Shown here: positions 9,856 to 17,682 of the stretch, piece after piece
Layout of the letters: each line of letters starts with the position of its first letter
Numbering within the stretch: the first letter of the stretch is position 1
DNA from: Acidihalobacter yilgarnensis
GTDB taxonomy: Bacteria; Pseudomonadota; Gammaproteobacteria; DSM-5130; Acidihalobacteraceae
Reading direction: 5' to 3'
Length of the DNA: 64,000 bases
Assembly (NCBI RefSeq): GCF_001753245.1
Contig: NZ_CP017415.1
Span: 2,384,501 to 2,448,500, forward strand
The notes under the pieces: generated by a model
What the model was told of the DNA's origin: nothing
What the model saw: the letters and a program-made list of their open reading frames with translations, nothing else
Database searches by the model: none
Translations under genes and position numbers: made by a program

Positions 9856-10596
9856 TCAAGCCAGGCGTATCAGCTGGGCGCTGGCCTGATCGTTGTTTTC
9901 CGCGGTCTTCATCATCTTCACCTGCATCTCGAACTGGCGCGCCAGCGAAATCATCTTGACCATGGCGTTGACTGTATTGACGTTGCTGCCCTCCAGAGCC
10001 CCAGACACGAGGGACACATCTGCACTGGCGGGTAATGGCTGGCCGTTGCGCGCGTGCATCAGCCCATCGAGGCCCTTGACCAGATTCGCGTCCGGCGGGT
10101 TGACCAGCTTGATGCGGTCGACCACGGCCAAAGCGTTCGGCTGCTGCCCAGAAGGCAGTACCGTGATGGTGCCGTCATGCGCGATATCGAGCTTGTCGTG
10201 CGGCGGCACCGCGATCGGGCCGGAATTGCCAATTACCGGGTAACCTTGACTGGTCGTGAGTAGTCCGTTGGCATTGATCTTGAGCTCGCCGGCACGCGTA
10301 TAGGCTTCCTGACCATTGGGTCCCTGCACCGCGATCCAGCCGGGCCCGTTGAGTGCGACATCCAGCGGCCGTCCGGTGGTGATCAGCGGCCCCTGGGTAA
10401 AGTCCGTGCCTGTGCCCTCGGTCTGCGTATACACGCGACTGGCATAGCCCGGCCCCTCGACGGGTACAGCCTTGAAGGCCTCCAAATCGCGCTTGAAGCC
10501 AACCGTATTGGCATTGGCCAAGTTGTTGGTCGTGTTCGCCTGGGCCAGGAGGATTTCCTTGGCGCCGGACATGGCGATATACAGCATGCGGTCCAT
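9856..10596 (-). CDS. flgF: Flagellar proximal rod protein FlgF
   Basis: FlgF is a proximal rod subunit. The 246-residue product has the start MDRMLYIAMSGAKEILLAQA with NTTNNLANANTVGFKRDLEA, the FlgF-type motif TTGRPLDVALNGPGWIAVQG, and the C-terminal helix EGSNVNTVNAMVKMISLARQ. It sits 20 bp after flgE and 24 bp before flgG. Confidence 0.96.
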   Translation of the reverse strand: MDRMLYIAMSGAKEILLAQANTTNNLANANTVGFKRDLEAFKAVPVEGPGYASRVYTQTEGTGTDFTQGPLITTGRPLDVALNGPGWIAVQGPNGQEAYTRAGELKINANGLLTTSQGYPVIGNSGPIAVPPHDKLDIAHDGTITVLPSGQQPNALAVVDRIKLVNPPDANLVKGLDGLMHARNGQPLPASADVSLVSGALEGSNVNTVNAMVKMISLARQFEMQVKMMKTAENNDQASAQLIRLA

Positions 10597-10616
10597 GGCG
10601 GTTTACAGATCCCCGA

Positions 10617-11885
10617 TCAGGTCATGTTGATGATGGTTTGGGTCACCGTATTGGCCGTGGTGATCACCTTGGCATTGGCCTGATAGTTACGCTGTTCGGT
10701 AATCAGGTCGACCAGTTGTTTGGCTTCGTCAACGTTCGAGTTCTCCAGCGAACCCGCTTGAACCTGTCCCAGGCTACCGGTACCCGGCGCGCCCAAAATG
10801 GGGCTACCCGAGGCATAGCTCTGCGCCCAGGCGGTGTTACCGACCGCCTGCAAACCCTGGGGGTTGGTGAAATTCGCCAGCGCAATCTGACCCAGCGCCT
10901 GCGACTGGCCGTTGGTGTAGCGTGCGGAAATCACACCCGAGTTGCTGATATTGAGACCGGCGAGCTGACCAGAGGTGTAGCCATTCTGGGTCAGGCTGTT
11001 CACGCTACTGGTGTTGCCGAACATCGTGCTCCCGGTCAGGTTCAGCGTCATATTCATCGCCGCGGCACCATTGGTCGGCGAATAGGGACCGTAGGCAATC
11101 TGCCCGTTCGTCGGGGTCACGAGGTTGCCGTTGGCGTCGAAGGTGAGCGTCGATTGCGGATTGCCGCCGCTGGGTACCGTCGTGCCATCGATCTGGGTCA
11201 ACACCTGCCAGGTCGTATTGCCGGGTGTCGTCGTGGTCGAAGGGGTCGTGGTGTCCTTGCGGAAATAAAAGATCGCGGTATGCGGGGCGCCGAGCGAATC
11301 ATAGACCGTGGAGGGCGTGGAATAGGTATACGACGCGGTATTCGCCGGGTTGATCGTCCCCGTGCCCAAATCGGTCGCCGCTGCATTCAGGTTGAGCGAG
11401 GCCGACAAGGTCGACGTTGCCTGCGGAGGGCCCGCGCTGGTGGCCAACTGCAGATTGGTCAGACTGCCCTGATTGAAGGTCGGGTTCGCCGACTGCGAGT
11501 TGATCGGCGCATAGACCTGAAGCTGCTGCCCCTGCGCATTGACGACATAGCCCTGCTGGTTGACCTGCATGGCACCCGCCCGGCTGTAGACCTGGGTGCC
11601 GTTATTGCTGAAGATGAAGAAACCTTGACCGTTGATAGCCGCATCGAGCGTGTTACCCGTATTGTTCAGCGTACCTTGGCTGAACTGCTGGGTCACCGCT
11701 TGCAGCTGCACGCCGGTGCCGACGGCCTTGTTGCTGATGCCATTGTAAGCCGTGGCGTAGATATCCCCGAACTCGGCGCGCGAGGACTTGAAACCCGTGG
11801 TGCCTGCGTTGGCAATATTGTTGGAGGTGACGTTAAGCGCCTCCGACGCCGCATTCAAACCCGTCAGTGCCGTTCCAAATGACAT
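10617..11885 (-). CDS. flgE: Flagellar hook protein FlgE
   Basis: FlgE is the hook subunit. The 422-residue product begins [20 protein letters not shown], then [20 protein letters not shown], and ends with [20 protein letters not shown] and [13 protein letters not shown]. Ribosome-binding sequence TAAGGAGAA lies just upstream of the ATG. The Thr/Asn-rich centre is the exposed hook domain. A long open frame antisense to it is a compositional shadow. Confidence 0.97.
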   Translation of the reverse strand: MSFGTALTGLNAASEALNVTSNNIANAGTTGFKSSRAEFGDIYATAYNGISNKAVGTGVQLQAVTQQFSQGTLNNTGNTLDAAINGQGFFIFSNNGTQVYSRAGAMQVNQQGYVVNAQGQQLQVYAPINSQSANPTFNQGSLTNLQLATSAGPPQATSTLSASLNLNAAATDLGTGTINPANTASYTYSTPSTVYDSLGAPHTAIFYFRKDTTTPSTTTTPGNTTWQVLTQIDGTTVPSGGNPQSTLTFDANGNLVTPTNGQIAYGPYSPTNGAAAMNMTLNLTGSTMFGNTSSVNSLTQNGYTSGQLAGLNISNSGVISARYTNGQSQALGQIALANFTNPQGLQAVGNTAWAQSYASGSPILGAPGTGSLGQVQAGSLENSNVDEAKQLVDLITEQRNYQANAKVITTANTVTQTIINMT

Positions 11886-11939
11886 GATTCGTTCTCCTTA
11901 TTTATACTTGTCTATACGCGTCGCAACGCATCGGGCTGC

Positions 11940-12656
11940 TTAACTGATCTGTCGGATTTGCGAAAGATCGACATTCCCCATACCGCCCGACAGCGCCAAC
12001 GTAATCGGCCCACCGTTCTGCGCCAGGGTGACGCTGGAAACCTGTGCGGGCGACAACACGCCGAGTCCCTGGCTCTGTCCATTGACCTGACCAACAGCCT
12101 TGACCTCATAAGTCCCCGCCGGCATCGGCGTACCCTGCATATTCGTACCGTCCCAACTGAAATTCGCGAGCCCCTGGGCCTGTGTGCCGAGATCCATCTG
12201 CTTGACCAATTGCCCACTCGTGTCATAAATACCGACCGACACTTGAGATGCCGGCGTGGTAACGTCGACGGAGCCCTGCAGCGAGCCACTCGCGGGCAAC
12301 ACCGCCATCGACGAGGGCGCCAACACCGTCCGCCCCACCAGGCTCGCCGCCTGCAATGACTGGTTGGTCGACAGCGACTTCGACAGCGTGGCAAAGGAAG
12401 TGGACATGCTCTGGATACCGGAAACGGTACTGAACTGCGCCAGCTGTGCCAGCATGTTCTGTCCGCTCATCGGTTGCGTCGGATCCTGATTCTTGAGCTC
12501 GGCCACCATCAGATTCAGGAAGGCCTGCTGACCCAGCTGGGAGCCGGACGAACCCGTTCCGCTGGTCGCGCTCGACGAAGAGGTCGTGCTGCCGGTCAGG
12601 CCGAGCTGCGCGAGGACGCTGGGGTTAAAACTCGAATTGATGGCGCCAGTGCTCAT
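11940..12656 (-). CDS. flgD: Flagellar hook-cap protein FlgD
   Basis: FlgD is the scaffold that caps the hook while FlgE polymerises. Residues ~40-110 carry the conserved N-terminal block (LGQQAFLNLMVAELKNQDPT, QPMSGQNMLAQLAQFSTVSG). The rest is the FlgD Ig/Tudor-like part (WDGTNMQGTPMPAGTYEVKA). The Ser/Gly-rich segment near residues 22-38 is a flexible linker. GGTGGAG precedes the ATG. flgE follows after 54 bp, the largest gap between flgB and flgJ. Confidence 0.95.
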   Translation of the reverse strand: MSTGAINSSFNPSVLAQLGLTGSTTSSSSATSGTGSSGSQLGQQAFLNLMVAELKNQDPTQPMSGQNMLAQLAQFSTVSGIQSMSTSFATLSKSLSTNQSLQAASLVGRTVLAPSSMAVLPASGSLQGSVDVTTPASQVSVGIYDTSGQLVKQMDLGTQAQGLANFSWDGTNMQGTPMPAGTYEVKAVGQVNGQSQGLGVLSPAQVSSVTLAQNGGPITLALSGGMGNVDLSQIRQIS

Positions 12657-12674
12657 TTCTCCACCTCGAATGGA

Positions 12675-13091
12675 TTACTTGCCAAGCTGCTGTACGGTGC
12701 TCAGCAGCAGTTGCTGGGTTGTGGTCAGGACGTTCACATTGTTCTGGTAACTGCGCGAGGCCGAGATCATGTTCGCCATCTGCTCGACCGTGTTGACGTT
12801 GGTGGTGTAGACATACCCCTGCTTGTCGGCGAGAGGATTACCTGGCGCGTACTCGCGGCGAATCGGCGCCCGACTCTCCTGGATATCGGTCACGCGCACA
12901 CCCACCGCCGAGTCGCCACCCTGCGCCTTGAACAGCGTCGAGGCGAAGACCGGCTGGCGCGCACGGTAGGCGGCTTGCTCGCTCGACGCCACGTCGTCGG
13001 CATTGGCGAGATTGCTGGCGATCGTATTGAGGCGCACGCTCTGCGCGGCAAGCCCGGAACCCGCGATATTGAATATGCTGTACAGACTCAT
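12675..13091 (-). CDS. flgC: Flagellar proximal rod protein FlgC
   Basis: FlgC is a proximal rod subunit. The 138-residue product has the rod signature LNTIASNLANADDVASSEQA, then AYRARQPVF, and the C-terminal motif VNTVEQMANMISASRSYQNN. The length is normal. It starts 2 bp after the flgB stop, so translation is probably coupled. Confidence 0.96.
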   Translation of the reverse strand: MSLYSIFNIAGSGLAAQSVRLNTIASNLANADDVASSEQAAYRARQPVFASTLFKAQGGDSAVGVRVTDIQESRAPIRREYAPGNPLADKQGYVYTTNVNTVEQMANMISASRSYQNNVNVLTTTQQLLLSTVQQLGK

Positions 13092-13093
13092 GA

Positions 13094-13492
13094 TCAGGTC
13101 CCCATGATCGCGTTCTTGAGCCCCGTGATTCGCCCAGTCAGAAAGGCCAGCGTGGCCTGGTAGCGCAAGGCATTCTCACCAAATGCCGCCTGGTTGTACT
13201 GAAGATTGACGGTGTTTCCATCCAGAGACGGCTGCAGTGGCACCTGGTACAGCACTGGCGCGCTGACACTCCCTGATGCGGGTTCCATATGCTGCGGACT
13301 GGTCCGCACCAACGCCAGATTGCCGCCATGCCCGCTCACAGAGGCCAATGCGGCCTTGAAATCAATGTCGCGTGCCTTGTATCCAGGGGTATCGGCGTTG
13401 GCGATATTCGAGGCCAACAGCTCGGCGCGCTGCGCCTCGAGCTGTAGGGCCTGCGGAAATGAGCCCAGCGCCTGATCGATCGAAAATGGCAT
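13094..13492 (-). CDS. flgB: Flagellar proximal rod protein FlgB
   Basis: FlgB is the first rod subunit and the first gene of the operon. Starting at 13492 it gives 132 residues, MPFSIDQALGSFPQALQLEA, with the rod motif ASNIANADTPGYKARDIDFK and C-terminal ATLAFLTGRITGLKNAIMGT. An upstream in-frame ATG at 13516 would place the start almost at the transcription start expected from the sigma-54 promoter (13529-13546), so 13492 is chosen. flgA, flgM and flgN are not upstream of it. Confidence 0.93.
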   Translation of the reverse strand: MPFSIDQALGSFPQALQLEAQRAELLASNIANADTPGYKARDIDFKAALASVSGHGGNLALVRTSPQHMEPASGSVSAPVLYQVPLQPSLDGNTVNLQYNQAAFGENALRYQATLAFLTGRITGLKNAIMGT

Positions 13493-13528
13493 GTTGCCCC
13501 ATCCTAAAGTTTTCACCTACCAGGACGA

Positions 13529-13546
13529 TAGCAATTACGATGCCAA
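13529..13546 (-). promoter_or_regulatory. Sigma-54 (RpoN) promoter of the flgB operon
   Basis: Read on the minus strand the site is TTGGCATCGTAATTGCTA: a GG element, exactly ten bases, then GC, with TTGGCA and TTGC flanks close to the -24/-12 consensus. The start of transcription would fall near 13519, about 27 bases before the flgB ATG. RpoN control of rod/hook operons is established in polar-flagellated gammaproteobacteria (FleQ/FlrC type). The activator gene is not in the window. Confidence 0.8.
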
Positions 13547-13729
13547 CGCAAAAATCCAGCAATAGCGCGGGCTTGAGCGCCCATGGCAGGTCAAGACGGC
13601 AAACTTTCGCCGCCTAACGGCAAAGTCATCGGAACCGGTTGCCCGCTCCGGCATCGCGATAAAGCGTTTTGATCCGTGGCCAGACGGGGGTTAGCATGTG
13701 CGCCCCGAAACCAGACCCGACGAGCGGCC

Positions 13730-14599
13730 ATGTCCCAGGAACCCATTGAACAGTGGATGCAACGCGTCGCCGATGCGACCGGACCTCTCGTGGAGCAATC
13801 GCCAGACCACCGCTGGCTGTTGCGACAGAGCCTGTATACGCACTTTCAGCGACTGGTGACCCTGACCAGCCTCGGCGAAATGAGTGGCCCTATTTTGGAT
13901 GTCGGTGCCGGTACCGGCGCGCTGACCCTCGATCTGGCTTGGCATGCCAGCCCTGATACGCAGATCAAGGCCGTCGACAATGACCCCAAGGCACTCGCAC
14001 TGCTCCACGCCCTGGCGATGTCGCTAGGCGTCAGCGTCGAGATTCAGCTGGGTCAAGCCTCGACCTTACCGGCCGAAACAGCGAGCCAGGCGTTGACGGT
14101 GGCCCGTTACGTCTTCCAACACCTGCCTCAACCCGAAATCGCACTGGCCGAAATGTGCCGCGTCACCCAACCGGGCGGACGCGTGCTGATTATTGACGTG
14201 GACGACGGTGTCGCTTTGGGCGAGCCGCCGGAATCCCCTCATCTGGATGGACTGCGCGAGGCCATTCGCACGCTGCAATCCAGGCGCGGCGGCAATCGTC
14301 GTATCGGTCGACATCTTTATCGACTCATGCGCGACGCGGGACTCGAAGCCATTCAGATCATCCTCATGCCCCGCGTCAGATTGGGTCTGCAACATGGGCG
14401 AAGCGCTGATATGGAACTGCATCAGATCGAACGCCTGCTCGCCGAGCGCGACGATCTCATCGCTGCCGACCTGATCACCGCCGAGGCTTTCGATCTCGGC
14501 GTCACGGCTCTCCGGCAGAGTTTTGCCGAGGATCGTTTCGAGCTCGACGCGGACTTCATCGCCATTGGCCGAATGCCATCTGCCGACTCGCCGTCATAA
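13730..14599 (+). CDS. Class I SAM-dependent methyltransferase
   Basis: The product (289 residues from the ATG at 13730) has a Rossmann methyltransferase core at residues ~50-165: ILDVGAGTGALTLDLAW (SAM loop), an acidic second strand in IKAVDNDPKAL, the ARYVFQHLPQPEIALAEMCR segment and PGGRVLIIDVDDG. The substrate cannot be told; UbiE-like small-molecule methyltransferases are the nearest general type. It is divergent from the flagellar operon, sharing a 237-bp gap. A start at 13676 is possible but adds a basic, unconserved-looking leader. Confidence 0.8.
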   Translation: MSQEPIEQWMQRVADATGPLVEQSPDHRWLLRQSLYTHFQRLVTLTSLGEMSGPILDVGAGTGALTLDLAWHASPDTQIKAVDNDPKALALLHALAMSLGVSVEIQLGQASTLPAETASQALTVARYVFQHLPQPEIALAEMCRVTQPGGRVLIIDVDDGVALGEPPESPHLDGLREAIRTLQSRRGGNRRIGRHLYRLMRDAGLEAIQIILMPRVRLGLQHGRSADMELHQIERLLAERDDLIAADLITAEAFDLGVTALRQSFAEDRFELDADFIAIGRMPSADSPS

Positions 14600-14664
14600 A
14601 TCTCTATTGGCAAGTGCCCGGCACACGGCCCACAATGAATCCATTGCCGAGGGAGACGATACGC

Positions 14665-16671
14665 ATGCGAGCCGTCCTGCCAAGGGTGCTGGTCGTACTA
14701 GCGCTCATGATCACCGGCTTGAGCACGTCGGTCGCATCCGCCGACTCTGCCGCGCAGTTCAAGGCAGCGCTGGATGCTCTGTCCACCAATCAACTTGATC
14801 GCTTCGAGGCGCTATCGCGCCCATTGATCGGCAATATTCTCTATCCCTATCTGCGCTACGCCTATCTCGAACATGAGATCGAGCACGTGCACCGCGCCGA
14901 CATCGATGCCTTTCTCAAAGCCAATGCCAAATTGCCGATCAGCAACGCGTTGCACAGCGACTGGTTATTGGAACTCGCCCGCCGTCAAGACTGGACCACG
15001 TTCATCGCCGAAGATACCGGCAGCGGTGGCGGTAGCCGCCTGGCCTGTGCACGCGTGCAGGCACTCGCCGCAACTGGCCACGTCGACAAGGCGCTGACGC
15101 TCGCAAAACAGCTATGGTTGGCCGGCTACTCGCAACCGCAGAGCTGCGACCCCGTATTCAGCCTGCTCACGCAGCATGATCTGCTCACGCCAACCCTGAT
15201 CCGCCAGCGCCTTTTGCTTGCCCTCGACGCACGCAACATCAGCTTGGCCCGCTTTCTGGCACGCAAGCTACCGAGCGCCGAACAACCACTGGCGGCTCGA
15301 TGGCTGCAGGTCTATGAAACGCCGTCGAGCCTACTAGGCCAGCCGCTCCATACGCTCGGGCCGGCACCAGAACGCGACCGCATACTGCTTGCGGCGTTCG
15401 ACCACTTCGCACGCCGAGACCCTGCACAAGCTCGGCACCTCTGGGTACAAGTCGCCATAGGCAAACCGACGCTGCCACCTGCGATACGCGATGAAATCAA
15501 CCGCGACATCGCCCTCAACGCTGCCTGGGACGGACTACCCCAGGCACAGGCTTGGCTTGACGCCCTACCGAAAGGCGCCACGAACGATATCGTGCGCGTC
15601 TGGCGTGTGCGCGTTGCGCTCCGCAACGGCAATTGGATGGCCACCCTGAAGCACATTCGCGCGATGCCATCGGCACAACGCGCGGAACCGAACTGGCAAT
15701 ACTGGGAAGCCCGCTCGCTCGCCGCCCTTGGCCAGCCGGCGGCGGCGGAAAAAATTGCCCGTCCCCTGGCCAAGCGATTCAGTTATTACGGTTTCCTCGC
15801 CGCCGATTTCCTGCAAAGCCCATATGCCACCGGCAAGCCGCTACCGCCAACCGATCCCGCGTTGCAGCACAAGATTGCCGCCCATTATCTGGTTCGCGTG
15901 GCCTTCGCGCTTGAGAAAGTCGATCAGCATGCGGATGCCAAAGCCGCCTGGCGTGCTGCCCTGCGTCGCTTCAATGCCCAAGAACGGTTCGCGGCCGCCG
16001 AGCTGGCCTACCGGCGCGGCTGGGCCTACGGCACCTACGCCGCTGCCGCACGCGCCGGCATCCGCAATGCCTCACGATTGATGTTCCCCTTCGATCAAAT
16101 GCCCCACATACAGGCCGCCGCCAGTCACAACGGACTCAAGCCGGGCCTATTGCTCGCGGTCATGCGCCAGGAAAGCGCCTTCCAAACCAGCGTCTGCTCG
16201 GACAAAGGGGCTTGCGGACTGCTCCAGCTGTTGCCAAGCACCGCCTGCTGGATCGGCCGACAGACCGGGCTTGGAGATCTAACCTGCAGCCTGAAGGCGC
16301 TCTCAAAACCCTCGGTCAACATTCGCGCAGGCGCAAACTATCTTGCCTATTTGTTCAAGCAATTCGACAACGACGCTGTACTGGCCCTGGCCGCCTACAA
16401 TGCCGGTCCGCGCACCGTGAATCGTTGGTTATCCGCTCCGGCAGCAACCAAGCCCGGCTCGGCCCGCTGGCTGGCGACACTGCCCTACGGCGAGACCCGC
16501 AACTACGTCGAGGCCGTCCTGTTCAACCGAGTGGTCTATACACGACGCCTCGGACCGAGGTCCGAAGTAAAGGGGATCCAGACTGCGCCGAGATTCGCGT
16601 CCGCCAAGCAAGACCATCGTCTGGCGGACGCGCTGCTACCCCAGAGTCTCACCCCTGGGGTTGTGCGTTGA
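14665..16671 (+). CDS. slt: Soluble lytic murein transglycosylase, Slt70-like
   Basis: It cleaves peptidoglycan glycan strands to 1,6-anhydromuropeptides in the periplasm. The ATG at 14665 follows GAGGGAG and gives 668 residues with a signal peptide (MRAVLPRVLVVLALMITGLS, cleavage near VASADS). Residues ~30-470 form the long helical superhelix (U/L domain). The C-terminal SLT domain has AVMRQESAFQTS with catalytic Glu503, GACGLLQLLPSTA and ALAAYNAGPRTVNRW. Length and layout match Slt70. It converges with the DsrE-like gene, 9 bp away. Confidence 0.92.
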   Translation: MRAVLPRVLVVLALMITGLSTSVASADSAAQFKAALDALSTNQLDRFEALSRPLIGNILYPYLRYAYLEHEIEHVHRADIDAFLKANAKLPISNALHSDWLLELARRQDWTTFIAEDTGSGGGSRLACARVQALAATGHVDKALTLAKQLWLAGYSQPQSCDPVFSLLTQHDLLTPTLIRQRLLLALDARNISLARFLARKLPSAEQPLAARWLQVYETPSSLLGQPLHTLGPAPERDRILLAAFDHFARRDPAQARHLWVQVAIGKPTLPPAIRDEINRDIALNAAWDGLPQAQAWLDALPKGATNDIVRVWRVRVALRNGNWMATLKHIRAMPSAQRAEPNWQYWEARSLAALGQPAAAEKIARPLAKRFSYYGFLAADFLQSPYATGKPLPPTDPALQHKIAAHYLVRVAFALEKVDQHADAKAAWRAALRRFNAQERFAAAELAYRRGWAYGTYAAAARAGIRNASRLMFPFDQMPHIQAAASHNGLKPGLLLAVMRQESAFQTSVCSDKGACGLLQLLPSTACWIGRQTGLGDLTCSLKALSKPSVNIRAGANYLAYLFKQFDNDAVLALAAYNAGPRTVNRWLSAPAATKPGSARWLATLPYGETRNYVEAVLFNRVVYTRRLGPRSEVKGIQTAPRFASAKQDHRLADALLPQSLTPGVVR

Positions 16672-16680
16672 CCTCGTCGC

Positions 16681-17175
16681 TCAGGGCTTGATATAGCGGA
16701 AACCATGCGCCTCAAGCTGCATGATGCGCACGATACCGCCCGGCACGACCACCGCAGAATCCACCAGCTTGGGCAAATGGCCCAGCTTTTTCTTGAACCC
16801 GAGCATGGTGTTGTGACAGGCGTCGAATTCCACGCCCTCGGCGTTAAGACTTTGGATACGGGCAGCCATCTTGCTGTTCTTAAAGAGCATTTTTAGCCCA
16901 GGGCCATAGGCCACCACAACCACCTGAACCTTATCTGGACCAAAGTAATTGAGTACGTTGGCGGCGTTGTTGAGTACCAGATTCCAGCGTTTTGGATCGG
17001 CTTGACTCACCTGAATCACCACATGTTCCTTGGCAAACGGGAGGGAATGGACGAATTCCGGCTTGTCGTAGTTGTAGTTTTTGAACAGCGACCAGTTTTC
17101 GGCCTGCGCAGGCTGGAAAGCGGCCCACGCGAACAAGGCCAACACGGGTAATACCAAACGGATCTTGCGGTTCAT
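16681..17175 (-). CDS. Periplasmic DsrE/DsrF-like protein
   Basis: A 164-residue protein with a cleavable signal peptide (MNRKIRLVLPVLALFAWAAF ... AQAEN) and a DsrE-like fold: VVIQVSQADPKRWNLVLNNA, VQVVVVAYGPGLKMLF, and VEFDACHNTMLGFKK, whose single Cys sits where sulfur-handling relatives carry a reactive Cys. Secreted DsrE-like proteins are widespread in sulfur- and metal-oxidising proteobacteria but their reaction is not established. It stands alone on the minus strand after slt, with a good AAGGAG-like site before the ATG. Confidence 0.75.
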   Translation of the reverse strand: MNRKIRLVLPVLALFAWAAFQPAQAENWSLFKNYNYDKPEFVHSLPFAKEHVVIQVSQADPKRWNLVLNNAANVLNYFGPDKVQVVVVAYGPGLKMLFKNSKMAARIQSLNAEGVEFDACHNTMLGFKKKLGHLPKLVDSAVVVPGGIVRIMQLEAHGFRYIKP

Positions 17176-17682
17176 GTCCTACTCCTTAGGTGTTTTTGGT
17201 GTAATTCGAATTGCAGCCCGGCCACGGGCCCACACAGATGGCCTGGTGTCTTGACGAACCCTACCCCCTGCTCTGGGTAAGCGAAACCCGTCCGACAGTG
17301 CATGAGATACCGCAGCAGGCTGAACTATTCCATCTGCGGCGCGTCTCTGCATGAAAATATCAGCACTCAGGTAACCGAAAATGCGCGTATGCGATGGCAG
17401 CTGCAGACGACTGGCGTCAATCGAACGACGGTTGCCGCCCCTCCGAACCACACACCTGATCAACCAGCTGCGCCGCCAAGCGGCTGCGTTATCCGGTACG
17501 GGTTATGAAGACGCCGTCTCGGCACTCGCCGCAGCGGCCGATGCGCTCGAACAAATCACCCAGGATCTGGCTCGTAATACCTGAGCCCCCATCCGTTTAC
17601 GCTGTCACGAACGACCGCCTGGGTGATACGATTCGCACCCTTGACCGGGTCCCGCCCGGCGTCGACGCACACCCCAGCTGAC
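17176..17682. other. 507-bp gap between the DsrE-like gene and rep
   Basis: Apart from the small possible gene at 17381-17584, I see no recognisable RNA gene, repeat or element here. The first ~200 bp would hold the promoter of the DsrE-like gene on the minus strand and shows no clear consensus. The last ~100 bp, leading to rep, also lacks a strong promoter match. Confidence 0.5.
17381..17584 (+). CDS. Possible small helical protein of unknown function
   Basis: Only the second half looks coding: INQLRRQAAALSGTGYEDAV followed by SALAAAADALEQITQDLARN, an Ala/Leu-rich amphipathic helix with GC-rich third positions like its neighbours. The first ~25 residues (Cys/Arg-rich) look random, so the real start may be a later non-ATG codon. 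It ends 98 bp before rep. I do not recognise a family. Confidence 0.35.
   Translation: MRVCDGSCRRLASIERRLPPLRTTHLINQLRRQAAALSGTGYEDAVSALAAAADALEQITQDLARNT

Noticed and set aside
10638-11882. 414-residue open frame antisense to flgE
   Set aside because: Arg/Gly-rich composition, no motifs, exactly mirrors flgE; a shadow of a GC-rich gene.
16638-16660. Hairpin ACCCCAG ... CTGGGGT as terminator between slt and the DsrE-like gene
   Set aside because: Lies within the slt coding end and has no T run on either side; may have some effect but not supportable.
17179-17463. 94-residue minus-strand frame upstream of the DsrE-like gene
   Set aside because: Arg-rich, no coding bias, occupies the likely promoter region.
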